Below are positions 49,814-60,200 of a DNA stretch of 64,000 nucleotides, piece by piece; position 1 is the stretch's first letter, and the number at the start of each line of letters is the position of its first letter. This stretch comes from RBC074 sp964645355 (GTDB lineage Bacteria; Acidobacteriota; Blastocatellia; RBC074). The position numbers and the translations under genes are program-made. Location: NCBI GenBank assembly GCA_964645355.1, contig CAZXZU010000001.1, positions 1 to 64,000 of the forward strand, written 5' to 3'. The notes beneath the pieces are model-generated. The model did not search any database and had not been told where the DNA came from. It saw nothing but the letters and a program-made list of their open reading frames with translations.

Positions 49814-50812
49814 TTACGACGACGGCTGCCATTTAGGATTATGGCCTTCGGTCAAAGCTTTCGGGTAGCCCTGAGTGTCGGCCACAACGATTCGGCTGCC
49901 GTCGTCGTAAACCAACAAGTTGCCGTCGCTATTCCAGCCGTTCGGCACATTGACCATCATCTCAATCGAAAGCTGAAGCTGCGGTCCACCGAATGCCTCG
50001 ACCAGAAACAGCCTGCCTGAACACAAGCCGATTTCCGAACAGTACTGCATCGGATTGAACACGACGTAGCGGCCATCCGACGACCATGCCGCTTCCATCA
50101 CCCGCCGCCCGCCTTCGGTTTCGACTGATTCTTCAAAACCGCCGAGCTGATAAAGACTGGTGATCTGCATTCGCGCGCCGGTTTCGACATTCGAGACGAA
50201 CAACTCTTCGCCACCGCCTACCAGGTCTTTGAAAAGCACCCAATCGCCGTTTGGCGAAACCGCCATTTCTCCAACTGTGTGAACTACCGGAGGATGGCGT
50301 GGAATCAAAGCGTTGTACTGATCTATCGCCAGTTCGCGGGCTTCGGTTTGGCCAATTGTCACGGCATAAAGCCGTGTCAAAGTGTTGGCGTCGAAAGCGA
50401 TGATGGCGAATGTCTGGCCATCGCGTCCCAACTCAACACGATCAATCGTCACGCCGGCCGGAGCGGCCAAAGCGCCTGCGTCGGCAACATTGCCATTGGC
50501 GACTGTAACTTCATAAAACTGCGAACCGACTACGTAATAAATTCGAGAGCCGTCAGCCGACCAGACAAAATCCTGAATCGTCTGACCTTGAGCGGCAACG
50601 GCCAACATACGCTCATCCGAACCATCGCTGCGAATCACCCACAAGTCCCCGGCTTTCAAATAAGCGACAAAAGGTTTCGGCTTAGGTTGCGGTGTAGGCG
50701 TCGGCGATTGAACAGATTTATTTGCCACTGGCGGCTTTGAATTGCAGGCAAGAAAGCAAATTGCGGCTAGCGAAATGGCGAGTGTTGAAACTAGGCGATG
50801 GCGAAACTTCAT
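49814..50812 (-). CDS. Beta-propeller (PD40/TolB-like) lipoprotein
   Basis: This 332-residue protein has a lipobox (FLAC, Cys23) and then a Pro/Thr/Lys-rich linker (QSPTPTPQPKPKPF). Propeller strands recur: YLKAGDLWVIRSDGSDERML, FVWSADGSRIYYVVGS, MAVSPNGDWVLFKDL and AAWSSDGRYVVFNPM. The layout fits a WD40-like PD40 propeller of six or so blades. The function is unknown; TolB-like domains often bind protein partners in the periplasm. It converges with the MreB-like gene. Confidence 0.82.
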   Translation of the reverse strand: MKFRHRLVSTLAISLAAICFLACNSKPPVANKSVQSPTPTPQPKPKPFVAYLKAGDLWVIRSDGSDERMLAVAAQGQTIQDFVWSADGSRIYYVVGSQFYEVTVANGNVADAGALAAPAGVTIDRVELGRDGQTFAIIAFDANTLTRLYAVTIGQTEARELAIDQYNALIPRHPPVVHTVGEMAVSPNGDWVLFKDLVGGGEELFVSNVETGARMQITSLYQLGGFEESVETEGGRRVMEAAWSSDGRYVVFNPMQYCSEIGLCSGRLFLVEAFGGPQLQLSIEMMVNVPNGWNSDGNLLVYDDGSRIVVADTQGYPKALTEGHNPKWQPSS

Positions 50813-51009
50813 CTATACAAAATCGGTTATAACGGTTTGTCCTGTAAGCGGGCATCTTGGCCGACAGGTTGGCAAAGCACAAGCCGGATTTTCTTCTGCA
50901 ACGTTTGTTAGATTCTGAAACCATCGTGTAAACTTGCGCCGTCTTAAATAGCGCCGGGATGTGCTCGGCAATGCAAATAACCTCAAAAAAAACGAAGTGA
51001 GATGAAGCT

Positions 51010-51546
<537 letters not shown>

Positions 51547-51573
51547 GCAGGCAAACTCAAATCCGGCTTACAA

Positions 51574-51632
51574 CCTAAAACAGAAAGAGGCTTTGCAGCG
51601 AACTACCGCTGCAAAGCCTCTTCTATTTTAGG
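51574..51632. terminator. Rho-independent terminator after the rhodanese gene, two-way
   Basis: A perfect 15-bp stem (AGAGGCTTTGCAGCG at 51586-51600 with its complement at 51607-51621, six-base loop) is extended outside by CCTAAAA and TTTTAGG. A/T runs on both sides allow it to serve the rhodanese gene and the convergent gene at 51729-52229. Confidence 0.8.
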
Positions 51633-51726
51633 CTGGGTACGCACTGCGGGTTTTCTGGGCAAGGCCATTCGGAAAAGAAAAGAACGAACTGCCAAATCCG
51701 GCAGCCTGGAAGGACTGCGTACCCAG
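51633..51726. repeat. CTGGGTACGC inverted-end repeat
   Basis: CTGGGTACGCACTGC at 51633 faces ACTGCGTACCCAG ending at 51726; inside there is CTGCCAAATCCGGCAG. The element fills the space between the terminator and the end of the next gene. Confidence 0.65.
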
Positions 51727-51728
51727 AG

Positions 51729-52229
51729 CTAACGGCTCGCCGTTAGTTTGAACCGCGAAAACTCTTTCCAGCTTCCGTCTTTCTGCTTGGTCGCATCAAC
51801 GACTTCCAAAGTCTTATCTGCTGAGTTGATTCGATAAGTTGATTTGCCTTCGGACTTGCCCGGCTCGCCCCACATTGAAGTCAGCGTTTCATCTTCAAAC
51901 GTAGCCGTCAGCGGGTAAGAGTTGCCTTGCGAATCCAGCCAGCGGCCTTCGTATTTGCCGCCTTTCAATTGGTAATAGCCGATGCCTTCAAACTTTTGAG
52001 CTTTGCCGTCAGGCGTTTTCATCTCGTAGCTGATCGTCAGCCGCAAGAACTTTCCGCCCAACAATCGTTCCCACTTCGCCTGAGTCGTGGCGTCCATTCC
52101 GAAAAACTTTCCGTTGCCAACCCACGCGCCTTCAAAACGATTGAGCGGGTCGTCAGCTTTTTGAGCCTGAGCCGAGAAGCTCGCCAGCAAAATAACCAGA
52201 GTTAAACCGAAAAACAGTTGTCGTTTCAT
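51729..52229 (-). CDS. Small exported beta-barrel-like protein (DUF1579-like)
   Basis: This 166-residue protein has a signal peptide (LFFGLTLVILLASFSAQA). The mature part is a run of beta strands (LNRFEGAWVGNGKFFGMDAT, GGKFLRLTISYEMKTP, FEGIGYYQLKGGKYEGRWLD, TLTSMWGEPGKSEGKSTYRI) like lipocalin-type or DUF1579 proteins. The start at 52229 has AAGGTAACAAG upstream; a longer frame to 52403 is not needed. I do not see a ligand-binding signature. Confidence 0.75.
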   Translation of the reverse strand: MKRQLFFGLTLVILLASFSAQAQKADDPLNRFEGAWVGNGKFFGMDATTQAKWERLLGGKFLRLTISYEMKTPDGKAQKFEGIGYYQLKGGKYEGRWLDSQGNSYPLTATFEDETLTSMWGEPGKSEGKSTYRINSADKTLEVVDATKQKDGSWKEFSRFKLTASR

Positions 52230-52266
52230 CTTGTTACCTTTTGAGTTTGGCAAACCTGCCAAACAA

Positions 52267-52797
52267 TTATTGCCGGAGTTTGATGTCTTGAGTGCAGTGC
52301 ATCGCTCCCTGTTTATCTCGCTCCAGCGTGCGAATTGAATAGCCACTGTCTTCGCGCGCGGCTTCGGTGCGAATGCGGTCGGTGATGAATTTGTCGCCTT
52401 CAAAAACTATTTCAAAAACGCGCTCTTTGTAACCCTCCGCATTCACGACGTAATGGATGTGAGCCGGAATTGTGCTGTTGGGATAAGACGCCGGTTTGAT
52501 CGTCGTGAATTCGTAACGCCCCTGTTCGTCGGTTCGCATATAACCGCGCAAACGCGGGTTGCGATTGTCATTCGCTCCCGGCGTGTACAAACCTTTGGCG
52601 TCGGTTTGGTAAACGTAAACCGAAGCTCCGGCCAACGGCTTGCCGTCTTTGCCGAAGACTTTGCCGGAAACCGTCAGCCGTTCGCCAGATTCTTCTTTCG
52701 ACGCAACGGCGACTTTTGATGGAGCATTCAATTCCGCAACTCGCGGAGCCTGCGGAACGCTGAAAAACAAAAACAGAATGACAGTCAGTACTTTCAT
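52267..52797 (-). CDS. Exported intradiol dioxygenase-like protein
   Basis: This 176-residue protein has a signal sequence (VLTVILFLFFSVPQAP). The fold marks are GKDGKPLAGASVYVYQTDAKGLYTP, GRYEFTTIKPASYPNSTIPA and HIHYVV, as in protocatechuate 3,4-dioxygenases. Possible iron ligands are the Tyr in GLYTP, the Tyr in RYEF and the His pair in HIH. Exported members with this domain are widespread and the substrate is unknown. The start with A at 52797 follows GGAGGTTC. Confidence 0.85.
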   Translation of the reverse strand: MKVLTVILFLFFSVPQAPRVAELNAPSKVAVASKEESGERLTVSGKVFGKDGKPLAGASVYVYQTDAKGLYTPGANDNRNPRLRGYMRTDEQGRYEFTTIKPASYPNSTIPAHIHYVVNAEGYKERVFEIVFEGDKFITDRIRTEAAREDSGYSIRTLERDKQGAMHCTQDIKLRQ

Positions 52798-52815
52798 TGT
52801 TCGAACCTCCACTGT

Positions 52816-53343
52816 TTATGGAGCTTTGTAGATCGTCTTTTCGCCGACCACTTTGCTCTTTTTGTCTGCGATGACAACACCAATCAGAACTCCTGCACCT
52901 GCGCCAATCGCTCCGCCGATTATCGGGCCAAACGAGCCAAGGCCGGACTCGTCGTCTGTGTTGGTTACTTTGCCAATTGCCGCGCCAATTCCGAATCCGG
53001 CGGCGGCAGATCCGCCAATCCAGGCCAGTTTGTTTCCGCCGCCTTTCTTTTTGACGCGAACTTCGGCAACGTCGGCTTTCTTCACTTCTTCAGTTCGGCC
53101 TTGCGCGTTGATCTTCAAAGCTTCATCGCTGACTTCAACCAAACTGCCGTCGAATTGCTGGCCGGATTTGGTGATGACAACCGCCAGCGAACCGGACTTC
53201 TTTTTGACCTTCTTCCAGTCGCTGCCGGGTTGAGCCGCCAGCGTTGACGAACAAACCAGCGACAGCAAAACGACAAGCAAAAGAAAATTGCGGATTGCAC
53301 GCACAAACTTCACAGAAACAGGCGCGACGATTTTCTTGTTCAT
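52816..53343 (-). CDS. Exported protein with glycine-zipper segment
   Basis: This 175-residue protein has a signal peptide (FLLLVVLLSLVCSSTLAA). Residues of about 50-95 form an Sm-like or OB-like beta unit (VVITKSGQQFDGSLVEVSDE, KADVAEVRVKK), and a long Gly/Ala stretch follows (WIGGSAAAGFGIGAAIG, PIIGGAIGAGAGVLIG) which is a glycine zipper that may insert in a membrane. This layout is common in acidobacteria, with no known function. Confidence 0.75.
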   Translation of the reverse strand: MNKKIVAPVSVKFVRAIRNFLLLVVLLSLVCSSTLAAQPGSDWKKVKKKSGSLAVVITKSGQQFDGSLVEVSDEALKINAQGRTEEVKKADVAEVRVKKKGGGNKLAWIGGSAAAGFGIGAAIGKVTNTDDESGLGSFGPIIGGAIGAGAGVLIGVVIADKKSKVVGEKTIYKAP

Positions 53344-53614
53344 GGTTTACCCCTGAAGATGACTTTTCGGTTGAATGATTTGAACGGTGATTTCGACCGC
53401 ATCTTAACACGCTGCCACGATTGGCCCAGAGCGCGGTTTGCGGTCGAAGCTGGAATTTGCAGCTTCTGACCAGCGCCAATTCCGGCGCGTTCAAATCGGC
53501 TGAAAACAATTCCAGGCGAACAAGGTCAAACGCCGCCGAACCAACTCTTGACAACAAATCTGCCAGCCTTCAGGCTTCGCGCTTCCCGCTAACTCACCAA
53601 TTGGAATCACTTTT

Positions 53615-55855
53615 ATGGCTACTCCTCTGACTCGCGTCGAAATTGTTCAAAACAGATTCAACGATTATCTGGCGACGGTTAAACCCGCTGCCAAGCGTCT
53701 TTCGCCAACCGATCCATTGCGTCCTGACGGCAAGCTGACCGCCGAAATCGCGCTGGAAATTTTTGAAGACCAGGTTACCAGCCGCTTGCTGGATGTCGCC
53801 GCGCGTGAACTGAAAAAACGCAACGAAGGTTTTTACACCATCGGCAGCGCCGGTCACGAAAACAACGCCGTTGTCGGCGCAACGCTGCGATTGGACGATC
53901 CCTGTTTTCTGCATTACCGCTCAGGCGCGTTGATGGCTGCGCGCTCGCGCAAAGCAAAGGTTGATGTGATCTTCGACACGCTGCTGTCGTTCTGCGCTTC
54001 AAAAGACGATCCGATTTCCGAAGGCCGCCACAAAGTCTGGGGCAGCCGCGCGATGTGGGTTCCGCCGCAAACCAGCACGATTGCATCGCATCTGCCGAAG
54101 GCTGCCGGGTTGGCGTTTTCGCTCAGAACCGCTCGGCGAACCGGCAAAGCTGAAGACCTGAGCGATGATTCGATTGTGCTCGCTTCGTTCGGAGACGCTT
54201 CGGCCAATCACGCGACGGCGCTGGCCGGCATCAACTCGGCGCGTTATGCCATTCGCAGAGGCGGCGCGGCTCCGGTGATTTTCCTATGCGAAGACAACGG
54301 CATAGGCATTTCCGTTTCGACGCCCAACAACTGGATTCACGATTCTTTCTGCAACCAACCGCACCTGCATTACTTTGAAGCCAAAGGCGAACTCGACGAA
54401 GTGTTCGACACCGTCAGCGAAGCTGTGGCCACATGCCGCCAACTTCGCCAGCCGGTTTTCCTGCATCTGCACACGACTCGATTGTGGGGACACGCCGGAA
54501 CCGATGTCGAAACGACTTATCGAACGCTGTCAGAAATCGAAGCCGAAGAAGCCAAAGACCCGTTGCTGGTCAACGCTCGACGTTTGATCGAAACCGGCGC
54601 AGCTTCTCCTGAGCAGTTACAAACCATCGTCGCCGACGTGCAATCGCGCATTGACGAAGCAATGGAAGAAGCGATCAGCCGCCCGAAACTAACGACCGTC
54701 GCCGAAGTCACAGCGCCGCTTGCGCCTTACGACGAAGCCGCGATTCGAGCGACAGCTTCAATTCAATCCACCGCCGAAGCACGCGCCAAGCTGTTCGACA
54801 ACGCTTTGCCGGAACAAACCTCCACGCCAACCAAACGAACTATGGGCGCTCACATCAACTCTGCGTTGGCGGATGAAATGCTGCGCTTCCCTGAAGTCCT
54901 GGCTTTCGGCGAAGACGTTGGCAAAAAAGGCGGCGTGTATTACGTCACCGCAGGGCTACAAAAGAAATTCGGCATCGCGCGCTGTTTCGACACGCTGCTG
55001 GATGAATCTACGATTCTTGGCACGGCTCAAGGTGCGGCGATGATAGGGCTGACGCCGATTCCTGAAATTCAGTATCTGGCTTACCTGCACAACGCGCTGG
55101 ATCAAATTCGCGGCGAAGCCTGTTCGCTGCAATTCTTTTCGTCTGGGAAGTTTTCAAACCCTATGGTCGTCCGAGTTCAAGGGCTGGCTTATCAAAAAGG
55201 CTTCGGCGGCCATTTCCACAACGACAATTCGATTGGAGCTTTGCGAGACATTCCCGGCTTGTTGCTGGCCACACCTTCACGCGGAGACGACGCCGCCAGA
55301 ATGTTGCGCGGACTTGTCGCCACGGCAAAAGCCTGTGGCCGAGTCGCCGTCTTCCTTGAACCAATCGCGCTTTATCACGAAAAAGATTTGTACTCCGACG
55401 GCGACGGCCTGTGGCTGAGCGATTATCCCGCGCCGACCGGAGAAGGCTCGATGTTGCTCCCCGGCGAAGTCGGCGTGTACAACTCCGAAGCCAGCGACGC
55501 TTTGATCGTCAGTTACGCCAACGGCTTGCGGCTGAGTTTGCGCGCGGCGAAACGGCTGAAAGACGAACAAGGCATCAACGCTCGCGTGCTGGATTTGCGC
55601 TGGCTGAATCCGTTGCCTATGGAAGCCGTCAAACGACACGCAGACGAATGCGGTCGAGTCATCGTCGCCGACGAATGCCGTGCAACCGGCGGAGGCATCG
55701 CCGAAGCGATCATCGCTTCGCTGGCAGAAAACGGGTTTGAAGGCAGATTGAATTCCGTCCGCGCGGTTGATTCGTATGTGCCTCTGGCGGCAGCGGCAAA
55801 TCTGGTTTTGATTTCCGAAGAGCAAATCATCGAGGCGGTCAAAGGGATCGTTTAG
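53615..55855 (+). CDS. Fused E1 alpha/beta subunit of a 2-oxoacid (branched-chain type) dehydrogenase
   Basis: This 746-residue protein joins two E1 parts. Residues of about 50-370 are the alpha part, with the thiamine diphosphate motif GDASANHATALAGINSARYA and the later CEDNGIGISV. Residues of about 405-746 are the beta part (GAHINSALADEMLRFPEVLA, FGEDVGKKGGVYYVTAGLQ, DTLLDESTILGTAQGAAMIG). It should decarboxylate a 2-oxo acid and pass the acyl group to an E2 lipoyl protein, which is not in the window. The fused form is common in Bacteroidetes and Acidobacteria. Pyruvate as substrate cannot be excluded. No clear ribosome site is seen. Confidence 0.9.
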   Translation: MATPLTRVEIVQNRFNDYLATVKPAAKRLSPTDPLRPDGKLTAEIALEIFEDQVTSRLLDVAARELKKRNEGFYTIGSAGHENNAVVGATLRLDDPCFLHYRSGALMAARSRKAKVDVIFDTLLSFCASKDDPISEGRHKVWGSRAMWVPPQTSTIASHLPKAAGLAFSLRTARRTGKAEDLSDDSIVLASFGDASANHATALAGINSARYAIRRGGAAPVIFLCEDNGIGISVSTPNNWIHDSFCNQPHLHYFEAKGELDEVFDTVSEAVATCRQLRQPVFLHLHTTRLWGHAGTDVETTYRTLSEIEAEEAKDPLLVNARRLIETGAASPEQLQTIVADVQSRIDEAMEEAISRPKLTTVAEVTAPLAPYDEAAIRATASIQSTAEARAKLFDNALPEQTSTPTKRTMGAHINSALADEMLRFPEVLAFGEDVGKKGGVYYVTAGLQKKFGIARCFDTLLDESTILGTAQGAAMIGLTPIPEIQYLAYLHNALDQIRGEACSLQFFSSGKFSNPMVVRVQGLAYQKGFGGHFHNDNSIGALRDIPGLLLATPSRGDDAARMLRGLVATAKACGRVAVFLEPIALYHEKDLYSDGDGLWLSDYPAPTGEGSMLLPGEVGVYNSEASDALIVSYANGLRLSLRAAKRLKDEQGINARVLDLRWLNPLPMEAVKRHADECGRVIVADECRATGGGIAEAIIASLAENGFEGRLNSVRAVDSYVPLAAAANLVLISEEQIIEAVKGIV

Positions 55856-55892
55856 GTTGGCTAGCAAATTCATACAAAGAAAACTTCAGGAC

Positions 55893-55984
55893 AGATAACG
55901 GAACATACGGAAATAACTGAACAAACGGAAAACAAGAATCAGACAGTCCCGTCAATTCCGTTATTTCCGTTTGTTCCGTTATCT
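55893..55984. repeat. CGGAAATAACGGAA-type inverted repeat in the galE leader
   Basis: AGATAACGGAAC at 55893-55904 is the exact complement of GTTCCGTTATCT at 55973-55984, and further ACGGAAATAACTGA and CCGTTATTTCCGT words pair inside. The element ends about 50 bp before galE. A short piece of the same wording (ACGGAAATAACTGA) recurs at the start of the metallophosphoesterase gene at 47416. Confidence 0.75.
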
Positions 55985-56035
55985 CTTTTTTGCCCCCAAC
56001 AAAAACCATTTTCTGACAGAGGAGTAATTCAACAA

Positions 56036-57019
56036 ATGGCAATTCTGGTCACAGGCGGAGCGGGTTACATCGGCAGCGTCACCGTCGAACTGTTACGCGA
56101 ACAGGGCGAACAAGTCGTCGTGCTGGACAATCTCTTTCGCGGCCATCGAGAAGCCGTTGACGCCAGCATTCCCTTTTACGAAGGCCGCATCGGCGACCGC
56201 GAACTGGTCAAACGCATCTGCAGCGATCACCACATTGAAGCCTGCATTCACTTCGCCGCGCTGGCTTACGTAGGCGAATCGGTCGTCCAGCCCAAGCTAT
56301 ATTTTGAAAACAACGTTGGCCAAGGCATCGCACTGCTCGACGCCTTGCTCGAATCCGGCGTGCGGCAATTCGTCTTTTCTTCGACTTGCGCGACTTACGG
56401 CGAGCCGGTTCGAATTCCAATTGATGAACTACATCCGCAACAGCCGACGAATCCTTACGGCTGGTCAAAGCTGTTTCTGGAAAAGATTCTGTCGGCCTAC
56501 GATCAAGCTTATGGGCTGAAGTTCGTCGCGCTGCGCTATTTCAACGCCGCCGGAGCCATTCCCACGCGCGGCGAACATCACGAACCTGAAACCCACATCA
56601 TCCCGAACATTCTGTCAGCCGCCGCAGGCAAACTGCCCCACGTCACCATTTTTGGAGGCGATTACCCTACGCCGGACGGAACCGCGATCCGCGACTACAT
56701 TCACGTCGCCGACCTGGGCCAAGCACACATTCTGGCGCTGAAGCATCTGCGCTCCGGCCAAGCCTCCGAATGCATCAACCTCGGCAACGGCCACGGCTAT
56801 TCCGTGATGGAAGTCATCGAAGCTGCTCGGCAAGTGACCGGCTTGCCAATCGAAGTGAAACTCGAACCCGCCCGCCCCGGCGACCCTTCGCGGCTGATTG
56901 CGAATGCGGCAAAAGCGCACGCGGTTTTAGGCTGGCAGCCAAAGTATCCTGACCTCGCCACCATCATCCGCACCGCCTGGGATTGGCATCAGGCTCAGCC
57001 AAAAGGCTACGCGGTTTAA
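56036..57019 (+). CDS. galE: UDP-glucose 4-epimerase
   Basis: This 327-residue NAD-dependent epimerase interconverts UDP-glucose and UDP-galactose. It starts MAILVTGGAGYIGSVT (NAD-binding), has FSSTCATYG with the catalytic Ser/Thr near residue 118, and Tyr141 with Lys145 in NPYGWSKLF. YFNAAGA and DYIHVADLGQAH are also GalE marks. AGAGGAG lies upstream of the ATG. Product use in surface polysaccharide is likely, but no such genes are adjacent. Confidence 0.94.
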   Translation: MAILVTGGAGYIGSVTVELLREQGEQVVVLDNLFRGHREAVDASIPFYEGRIGDRELVKRICSDHHIEACIHFAALAYVGESVVQPKLYFENNVGQGIALLDALLESGVRQFVFSSTCATYGEPVRIPIDELHPQQPTNPYGWSKLFLEKILSAYDQAYGLKFVALRYFNAAGAIPTRGEHHEPETHIIPNILSAAAGKLPHVTIFGGDYPTPDGTAIRDYIHVADLGQAHILALKHLRSGQASECINLGNGHGYSVMEVIEAARQVTGLPIEVKLEPARPGDPSRLIANAAKAHAVLGWQPKYPDLATIIRTAWDWHQAQPKGYAV

Positions 57020-57042
57020 CTCCACCAAAGGAATACAAGTTT

Positions 57043-57235
57043 TAGCTCCGGTAGGAGCGGCCTGTTTATAGAATCGCGGCTCTGTTCAGCCAAGCTCCGT
57101 CAGGAGCGACCCGTGCGCCACAACCCGGATTTTCTATAAACGTCGAAGGAGCGAACTCTGACACAGACAGCTCCTATCGGAGCTTGGGAACTTTCAGCAA
57201 TCACGACTATAAACAGGTCGCTCCTAACGGAGCTA
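57043..57235. repeat. AGCTCC...GGAGC long inverted repeat with internal copies
   Basis: TAGCTCCGGTAGGAGCGGCC at 57043 and the complement of CTATAAACAGGTCGCTCCTA at 57207-57235 agree at 27 of 29 positions. Inside are two more copies of the core (AGCTCCGTCAGGAGCGACC at 57093, AGCTCCTATCGGAGCT at 57169). It fills the space between galE and the convergent CHAT gene, so it may also end transcription. Confidence 0.8.
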
Positions 57236-57240
57236 AGGTT

Positions 57241-60200
57241 TCAAACGTCCTGCTTAATTGCCTGCAAAAGCCCCGCGTAATTTTTCGACACTGTGATTGT
57301 GTTGGGATGGTCTTGGCCAAGACTCGCTGTAAATATCTCAACCGCGCGCCGCATCAACGGCTCCGCTTCCGACAGACGATTCGTGGCCTTCAGCAACTGC
57401 GCCAGGTTGTTGAGGTCTCTGCCGACATCGGGATGGTCGGGGCCGAAGCTTCGCTCGTCTATTGCAAGCGCCCGTCGCATCAATGGCTCCGCCTCCGACA
57501 GACGGTTCGTCTCTTTGAGTAACCACGCCAGATTGTTGAGGTGTCTGCCGACGTTGGGATGGTCGGGGCCGAAACTTCGCTCGTCTATTTCCAGCGCTCG
57601 CCGCATCAACGGCTCCGCCTCTGACAGACGGTTCGCGTCCAGAAGCAAAGTTGCCAGATTGTTGAGGCGAATGGCGACATTGGGATGGTCGGGGCCGAAG
57701 CTTCGCTCGTCTATTGCAAGCGCCCGTCGCATCAACNNNNNNNNNNNNNNNNNNNNNNNNNNNNNNNNNNNNNNNNNNNNNNNNNNNNNNNNNNNNNNNN
57801 NNNNNNNNNNNNNNNNNNNNNNNNNNNNNNNNNNNNCGGGATGGTCGGGGCCGAAGCTTCGCTCGTCTATTGCAAGCGCCCGTCGCATCAACGGCTCCGC
57901 CTCGGCCAGACGGTTCGTGGCCTTCAGCAACTGCGCCAGGTTGTTGAGGTCTCTGCCGACATCGGGATGGTCGGGGCCGAAACTCCGCTCGTCTATTTCC
58001 AGCGCTCGCCGCATCAACGGCTCCGCCTCCGCCAGGCGGTTCGTGGCCTTCAGCAACAGCGCCAGATTGTTGATCTGCACCCCAACTCTCGGATGGTCGG
58101 AGCCGAAGCTCCGCTCGTCTATTTCCAGCGCGCGGCGATAGAGCGGTTCTGCTTCAGCATATTGCGCGCGCTCATACAAGTACGCTCCCGTTTGATTCAG
58201 CAATCGGGAGGCTTGTTCGAATACAAAGCCTTCTCTTTCAATCGTGCCTGCCAGTTTTTTGGCGTGAGGGTTCAATCGGCTGCACGCGTTCCAATTTGAA
58301 AATTCGACATCTGGAAAGGCGGCACCCACTGTGCGGACGGCGCGCTCTGCCCACATTCGCTCAGCTTCTGTGCCCATTTCGGTTTTCAGAACCTCTTGCA
58401 CCAGCCGATGCAGGCTGAGCGTTTTTGATTCCGGGTCAGCCTGAAGCAAAGAAAATCGTCCGGCTTCGGCGATAGCCAGCGTCAGTTTCATGGGACTGTC
58501 GGCGATGGACGCCAATGCTTCTCCCAACTCTTTCCCGCCTTCGCTGAAAATCTCTTCGGGAATGGCGTCGGGTTGCAGGAAGGCGCAAACACGCAACAGA
58601 TCGGCGGCGGCTTCGCTGGCTTCGGCCACTTTCTTGAAGGCCAACGAGAAGGTGACAGTGACCGAAGCATGGTCTTGCGTCAGTTTGCCTCTGTGAGCAA
58701 GCAGCGTCGTACGTTCGGTCTGGTAAAGCTTCAGGTAGGCTTCGATGCTCGATTGCATCTCTCCGATGAAAGACGCCGCCTGATCCAGCGCTAGCGGCAA
58801 TCCGTCCAGTTCTTTCGACAAGGCTTCCGCCAGTGCTCGCAAATTGGCTGGCGCGGATTCCAGCGGTTCGTCCTTGTTCAGCTTGCCGGTTTTTCTCAGC
58901 AGGAAGACCGCGCCTTCCGGCGGCTCCATTTTCTGAATCAGATTTGGCGCGGCGATGTCTCCGGCGTATTGCGCGCGAGTTGTCAGTAAGACGTGACCGT
59001 TATGCTGCGCCGGAATGAATTCCCGCGTCATTTCCAAATCGTCGGCATTATCCAGAATCAGCAACCAGCCAGAATTGTTTGCCAGCCAATGCTTTACGGC
59101 GGCGACAGTCTGGCTTTGATCCTGTGCGTCTTTTTCGGGAAGGTTGAGCAAAGCGGCCATCGCCACGAAATCCGTGACCAGCGATTCGCGCGCCTCAGCC
59201 TTTCCCCACAGCACGATGCGGTAAGAGTTTTGATAGCGGTAAGCATACTCGACGGCGGTTTGCGTTTTGCCCACGCCGCCCAATCCGTTCAGCGCCTGCA
59301 CCGGTTCGCCAGCACTGAAGCGTTGGTGAATATTGGTCAGGATGTCTTCGCGCCCGGTGAAGAATCGGTTTTGCGGAAATGGAAGATTGAAAATCCGGCT
59401 GCTGGCAACGCTCGGTTCGCCCCAGATACGGCCATCTTTCAACCGCAAAAACAGCGCCGGAATCCAGCCGTCAACTCGATCTCGAACCGTGCCGCGAGCA
59501 ACGGCCAACGCGCGATCAATCTGGCCGTCTTTCAACAATTCGGTGAAGAAAACCGGCATCGCACGCTTGACGGTTTCCTGGCTGATTTTGCCCTGCATCG
59601 CCAGAACGGCGGGAACTCCGGCTTCAGCCAGTCGCGGAGCCAGAGCAATTTGCGCGGTGTAGCCTCTGTCGCCGTATTCTTTGCCCGCGCTTTCGCAGGA
59701 AGCCAGAACAACCAAACGCGGTACTTCCATCAATTCCTTGACCCGATCAGCGAAGTCGCTGGCTGGCAATTCGGCAGTCGTGCCATCTTCGTTTTGCAGC
59801 AACAGTTGGGGAACCATCTTTCTGGAAATCTCTCCGTGGCAAACCAGATAGAGAATGTCCACGCCTTGGCGAATGGCTGCGATCAGGCGATTGAGCGTCA
59901 GAGGTTCTTTGTCGCCAATGACCTGTGGTTTCAGTTCAGCCAGCGATTCGCGCGCGCGATCAAGTTCAACCTGAACCTCCGCCAATCTGTGTTTATCCAG
60001 ATCGCTCGGCGAAGCGACGGCAATCAAGGCTTTCAATTCTGTTTTTGGGCGAAGTTTGATGACGCGCCAATCTCGGCTGAGGATGAACCGCGAAAAGACG
60101 ATTCGCTCCGAAGTCGCCAGCGTGCCGCCGATTTTCGGGTCGCGCATCAACTCCCAACAGATTCCGTGGAGTTCAGCCAGGCTTGAATTGATCTGAATTC

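Noticed and set aside
57304..58150. Regularly spaced near-identical units that could suggest a CRISPR array
   Set aside because: The step is 126 bp with no unique spacers, and the units encode TPR motifs in one frame of the CHAT gene.
58993..60186. Open frame of 397 codons antisense to the second CHAT gene
   Set aside because: It overlaps the CHAT and ATPase motifs in full and has no domain of its own.
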